Origin: DATJPD01 sp036394195
Lineage (GTDB): Bacteria; Pseudomonadota; Alphaproteobacteria; CACIAM-22H2
Direction: 5' to 3'
DNA: 32,607 bases
Assembly (NCBI GenBank): GCA_036394195.1
Contig: DASWFO010000209.1
Span: 1-32,607, forward strand
In this document: positions 29,851 to 32,607 of the stretch, in pieces
How the letters are laid out: each line of letters starts with the position of its first letter
Numbering within the stretch: the stretch's first letter is position 1
Notes under the pieces: model-generated
Told to the model about the DNA's origin: nothing
Seen by the model: the letters and a program-made list of their open reading frames with translations, nothing else
The model's database searches: none
Position numbers and translations under genes: made by a program

Positions 29851-30513
29851 GCGGGGTCCCACCCGTCGCGACCAAGACGATGCCGACAAATCCGGCAATC
29901 AGTGCCATTCCGATAGTCATCTCAGCCCCCGGGCACTGACCGGGCACGCTGAAGATCAAGCAGGTCGTGCTTACCTGGGCGTAAAGCTTGCCACTCGCAT
30001 CCGACAGGCTCGGACGGCTGGCCCGGCGGAGAATTCGTCGAGATCATCCGGTCACCGCTGGGTAACTCATCAGCTGTCCAATCACCGGTCCACTCGCCGT
30101 CCCGCAGGATCTCCTCGCCGGTATGGACGGTAACCGCTTTCGCGATCGTCATTTGGGGTGCTGGCGAATATTCGCTGGGATGGGCAGCGGCGCGCCAGTT
30201 CTGAGAACTTTGATGCTCCAGCCGAATGTCCGCTAATGCCAATAGCGGACATTGCGGCGGGAAAACCAGACTCCAAGGCGCGGGCTCTATCTCGCAGTCC
30301 CTGGACGTACTGCGGGTTGAGAGCTGGCCCATAGTGCGGTAGGGGGCGTGTCGCTCTCGTGTTGCGGGGTCTGCTCAGCGCTTACGCCGCACTGCAACTC
30401 CCCGCTAGAGTCACTGCCGCGCGACTTAGGAGGTGGTCTGGAGCACTCGCTTCTCTATACCGGGCGTGGGCAAGTCGACGATCAACGTTGAGCACGCAGA
30501 CGGCCGTTCATCG
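29851..30513. other. Gap without a supported gene
   Basis: About 660 bp with no frame showing recognisable homology or a good ribosome-binding site. A minus-strand frame from 30150 (MTIAKAVTVHTGEEILRDGE) of about 76 codons reads like possible protein but has no ribosome-binding site and I do not recognise it. An inverted repeat lies at 30225-30253. The stretch may be decayed coding sequence. Confidence 0.4.
30225..30253. repeat. Perfect inverted repeat AATGTCCGCTA / TAGCGGACATT
   Basis: An 11-bp perfect stem with a 7-nt loop (ATGCCAA). Similar 'TGTCCGCT' palindromes are, from memory, common in Bradyrhizobium-type intergenic DNA. It has no T tract and no neighbouring gene to terminate, so a dispersed repeat is more likely than a terminator. 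Confidence 0.6.
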
Positions 30514-30766
30514 TCAACGATAGAGCCAGTTCGCCACCAGGCGCGTGTAGTGCGGCATGATCACGTAGGTCATCAGACCTACGATGATGGCGGCGACGAT
30601 GAGGTTGCTGACGATGAACTCCCCGAGCAGGGGCAGGCGCGCTAACACAGGCTGCAGTGCCCAGGGCACAACGATAGTGAGCGGGAAGATGGCGGAGAGC
30701 GTCAGCAGGAACTGTTTGTAGGGCTTGGCCTGGCGATGCCCGGGCGGCGGCGTGAACCAGAACTCC
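30514..30766 (-). pseudogene. C-terminal membrane part of an antibiotic-biosynthesis-monooxygenase-like protein, truncated
   Basis: The frame reads LEFWFTPPPGHRQAK and then two strongly hydrophobic helices (FLLTLSAIFPLTIVVPWALQ and FIVSNLIVAAIIVGLMTYVI), ending RLVANWLYR. This is the C-terminal half of a family in which an ABM-type ferredoxin-like domain is joined to membrane helices. The N-terminal ABM domain is missing. The recognisable part begins exactly where the 37-nt repeat (30767-30803) starts. The frame continues through the repeat to an ATG at 30810 with no ribosome-binding site, so translation is doubtful. Confidence 0.65.
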
Positions 30767-30803
30767 AGGCGAGCGAGCTGGGGCGTGGGTTCCTTGCTCC
30801 TCC
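30767..30803 (+). repeat. 37-nt direct repeat, right copy
   Basis: It matches 24138-24174 at 36 of 37 positions and in the same orientation. It abuts the break point of the truncated monooxygenase gene, as expected if the repeat arrived by insertion or mediated a rearrangement. Confidence 0.8.
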
Positions 30804-30952
30804 CGCCCATGACGGGCGGTTTATCCAGCGAAGGAGATCGTGCAGGCCGGCCTCCGGCATGGCCGATTGTGAGTCAATTTCGGACATTCGCGAAAGCCGG
30901 CTTGGCTGAGACGTGCCAACAAGCGACATGGACGAGGAACGATCCGATCGCC

Positions 30953-31128
30953 ATGGAACGGCGCCATATTCTAAAGGGCGAGAAGAGGGTCGCCTGGCAA
31001 GAAGCATGCGTGAATTCGTAGCCTTGGCGAGGGAGCATCTGCGGACTTTAGAGCAGTACCGATCGCCGGGTCTGCACCTCGCGCGATTTTTCCGCGCCCT
31101 TAGTCGATGCCCGGCAGCGGCTATCTGA
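30953..31128 (+). pseudogene. Possible small helical protein gene with frameshift/internal deletion
   Basis: The first frame (30953-31021) reads MERRHILKGEKRVAWQEA and then stops. A second frame (from 31006) continues REFVALAREHLRTLEQYRS. Together they resemble, from memory, a short charged coiled protein common in rhizobial genomes ('M[ED]RRHI-GE-RVA-QE... REHL--LE'), but the middle is missing and the frame changes. No strong ribosome-binding site. A low-confidence reading. Confidence 0.3.
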
Positions 31129-31355
31129 AGTTCAGGAACGACCGCGGCGTCCCGGAAATCTGCATCGGGGTGAAGGAGTTCGAGTGCATCGGTGTGTCCC
31201 CACCGCACGACCACCCGCACGTCTACATCAATATGCGCGAGGCGGACACGATCCTCTGTCCCTATTGCGCGACGCGGTTCCGCTTCGATCCTCGATTGAC
31301 GCCGATCGATGCCGACCCGCCGGACAGCGTCTTTACTGACCATAGCGCAGCCTGA
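31107..31355 (+). CDS. Zinc-finger domain protein (zf-CHCC / NDUFS6-like)
   Basis: The protein has 82 residues. Cys27, a histidine in PPHDHPHVYINM (probably His36 or His38), Cys51 and Cys54 (LCPYC) form the Cys-His-Cys-Cys zinc site of the family also found in the mitochondrial complex I subunit NDUFS6. Bacterial stand-alone members have no established role. The ribosome-binding site is weak and the start could differ by a few codons. It is convergent with the SRAP gene, with only 14 bp between the stop codons. Confidence 0.8.
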   Translation: MPGSGYLKFRNDRGVPEICIGVKEFECIGVSPPHDHPHVYINMREADTILCPYCATRFRFDPRLTPIDADPPDSVFTDHSAA

Positions 31356-31369
31356 GCAGAGCCGCGGCG

Positions 31370-32002
31370 CTAAGCGGCCTCCTTCTCCTCGGACACCAGC
31401 TCGATCACGTCGTTGGCCGCCGGCTTCTGCAGCGCCAGGGCCTCGGCTGGCGTTCCCCTGAGCCATTGCTCGACCTCGGCCGGCGTGGTGAGGATCACCG
31501 GCATTGCCTCGTCGTGGATGGGCTCGACGATGGCGTTGGGGTCGCTGGTCATGAACGAGTAGAGCAGGTGCTCGCCGACGTTGGGCACCTTCCTGGTTCC
31601 CCGATTGCCGGACCATTTGGTCCAGACGCCCGCGAACATGAAGGGCTTGCGGTTGGGGCGCGCGAACCAGCGCCACTGCACAGGCTTGCTGATGTTGCGA
31701 TCGGGCTCGGCAAAGCGCGTCGCCGGCACGACGCAACGTTGTGCCTTCTTGTCGATCAGCGGCTTCCAGGTCTTAAGGTGAGGGTTGCGGAAGCTGGTAA
31801 GCCAGGTGCCCGTGCCCGATGGTGTGAGCCCCCACAGCATGTCGACTACGGCGCGCTCGCCGGCGCGGTCGACCACGACCGCGCCTGGGTGGTTGGGATA
31901 GACCTTCATGGCTTCGGTCCAGTTCATGCCCAGCAGCTTGTAGTGCTCGATCAGGTGGGCGATTTCCCACTCTTGCAGCTCGTATTCGTAGAGATTGCAC
32001 AT
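31370..32002 (-). CDS. SOS response-associated peptidase (SRAP; YedK/HMCES family)
   Basis: The protein has 210 residues. It starts Met-Cys-Asn; after methionine removal Cys2 forms the thiazolidine link to abasic sites in single-stranded DNA. Asn73 (FRNP), Glu99 (RFAEPD) and His163 (PIHDEAMPVIL) match the active-site residues known in YedK. It protects abasic sites during replication by covalent crosslinking. Compared with YedK, the catalytic Glu lies in FAEPD rather than FYEW, a common alphaproteobacterial variant. It starts six nt after the end of a small upstream gene, so they are co-transcribed. No LexA box was recognised. Confidence 0.9.
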   Translation of the reverse strand: MCNLYEYELQEWEIAHLIEHYKLLGMNWTEAMKVYPNHPGAVVVDRAGERAVVDMLWGLTPSGTGTWLTSFRNPHLKTWKPLIDKKAQRCVVPATRFAEPDRNISKPVQWRWFARPNRKPFMFAGVWTKWSGNRGTRKVPNVGEHLLYSFMTSDPNAIVEPIHDEAMPVILTTPAEVEQWLRGTPAEALALQKPAANDVIELVSEEKEAA

Positions 32003-32008
32003 CGCGGC

Positions 32009-32245
32009 CTAGTTTCTTTTGTTCGGCGCGGGCAGCGGCGGCAGCATCTGGGAGCGCAGGATGCTGAGGCGCTCCAGCATCGCGTCGACCGTCTCGGCGT
32101 CGCAGTTCATGTGGATGGTGACTGGTTCAGGGATGCCGTCGAGCGACAGCGGCGGCAAGGCGAGGCGGACGGTCTTGCGGTCCGCGCTCAGCGTCCACAT
32201 GAACTCGTGCTCGGCCACGATCGGCCTCATTTCTTCCTTCTTCAT
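32009..32245 (-). CDS. Small hypothetical protein upstream of the SRAP gene
   Basis: The protein has 78 residues: MKKEEMRPIVAEHEFMWTLS, then RKTVRLALPPLSLDG and a helical tail with AETVDAMLERLSILRSQM. GAGGG lies four bases before the ATG at 32245. I do not recognise a named family. No signal peptide or membrane segment. The six-nt spacing to the SRAP gene suggests a shared transcript. The frame is open far upstream, but the low-complexity Arg-rich sequence there is unlikely to be translated in one piece with it. Confidence 0.6.
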   Translation of the reverse strand: MKKEEMRPIVAEHEFMWTLSADRKTVRLALPPLSLDGIPEPVTIHMNCDAETVDAMLERLSILRSQMLPPLPAPNKRN

Positions 32246-32607
32246 CGGGCCCTCGCTCGCGATCGATCCAAGGAGATCGGCCGGGCCATAGTTCCGGTGG
32301 AAGTTGGACAAAGGGCGGCATGGCCAACTCCGCCTTACAACACCACCGCGTGAGCGCCGACGCAGACGAGCGGCCCGAAGCCCCTTCGCTGGGGTGATGC
32401 AGCGATCCGCAGGCTGCTGCTTGACACCGGAGGTGAACCCGTCTCGGGCGCTCAACTGGGGAAGGTTAAAAGTAACCTGCGGACCGGAGCGTGTTCCGCT
32501 GTAGTTGCGGTGGTAGTCGCCAGTCGACCCGTAGCCGTAGCGGGCCGGATAGTAGCCGGATCCGGCTGGATAAGAGCTGTAGTTCGCTGGATAGCTGTAG
32601 CCGGACG
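32246..32607 (-). other. Open Tyr/Gly/Ser-rich frame entering from the right edge
   Basis: Read from the window end, the minus frame gives short repeats of aromatic and small residues (GYSYPANYSSYPAGSGYYPA, then RYGYGSTGDYHRNYSG) and stays open into the 78-residue gene below. The first 50 codons look like the C-terminal part of a Tyr/Gly-rich surface or secreted protein. The following Arg-rich part does not look like protein. Where the upstream gene really ends cannot be decided from this window. Confidence 0.35.

Overview
The window is high-GC DNA (about two thirds G+C by eye over most of its length) with alphaproteobacterial traits: many TctC/Bug solute-binding proteins, a Rieske dioxygenase, NirA-type nitrite reductase, and several families of short intergenic palindromes like those scattered through Bradyrhizobium/Reyranella-type genomes. 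The genus cannot be fixed from the sequence alone. No rRNA, tRNA, CRISPR array, transposase or phage gene was seen.

Layout. (1) 1-2967: the 5' part of an RND efflux operon (periplasmic adaptor plus the first 411 residues of the HAE1-type pump, minus strand), next to a divergent LysR gene broken after about 33 codons and joined to the tail of an SDR gene. (2) 3154-9568: class II aldolase/decarboxylase, TctC protein, Rieske ring-hydroxylating oxygenase alpha/beta pair, D-2-hydroxyacid dehydrogenase, a second TctC protein and a carboxymuconolactone-decarboxylase-family protein. (3) 9717-13245: nitrite assimilation, with NirA followed by an Fe-S/FAD/NADPH reductase. Upstream lie a near-consensus sigma-54 promoter and a leader with a terminator that can be disrupted by an alternative hairpin. 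(4) 13373-23996: further catabolic genes (Ldh_2 oxidoreductase, two Gfo/Idh/MocA oxidoreductases, a third TctC, ACMSD-type amidohydrolase, DapA-type lyase/aldolase, solute-binding protein without signal peptide, secreted RidA-like protein, YtcJ-type amidohydrolase). Regions 2 and 4 contain no intact regulator and no TctA/TctB membrane subunits. Their gaps are filled with repeats.

(5) 24527-29850: a block of visibly lower G+C, free of those repeats, holding MHS-family transporter -> HisD-type dehydrogenase (HpsN-like) -> SDR on the minus strand, a divergent regulator made of two MarR domains in one chain, and two adjacent small tautomerase-fold genes, one lacking the catalytic proline. A 14-nt sequence is shared exactly by the two intergenic control regions of this block. 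Direct copies of a 37-nt sequence lie on either side, at 24138 and 30767. (6) 29851-32607: decayed sequence, a truncated monooxygenase gene whose homology starts at the 37-nt repeat, a zinc-finger protein, a YedK/HMCES-type SRAP protein with a small partner gene, and an open Tyr/Gly-rich frame running off the end.

How the genes may work together. Regions 2 and 4 look like a peripheral catabolic island for aromatic or carboxylated substrates: binding-protein capture, ring hydroxylation, then dehydrogenases, decarboxylase, amidohydrolases and an aldolase. The order resembles lower protocatechuate/phthalate meta-cleavage chemistry, but no extradiol dioxygenase is present, so the substrate is unknown. 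Region 5 looks like a self-contained, locally regulated uptake-and-oxidation module, possibly for a C3 sulfonate or similar polyol acid. The best candidates for something new are that module with its single-chain MarR pseudo-dimer and unequal tautomerase pair, and the sigma-54/attenuator control of nirA.
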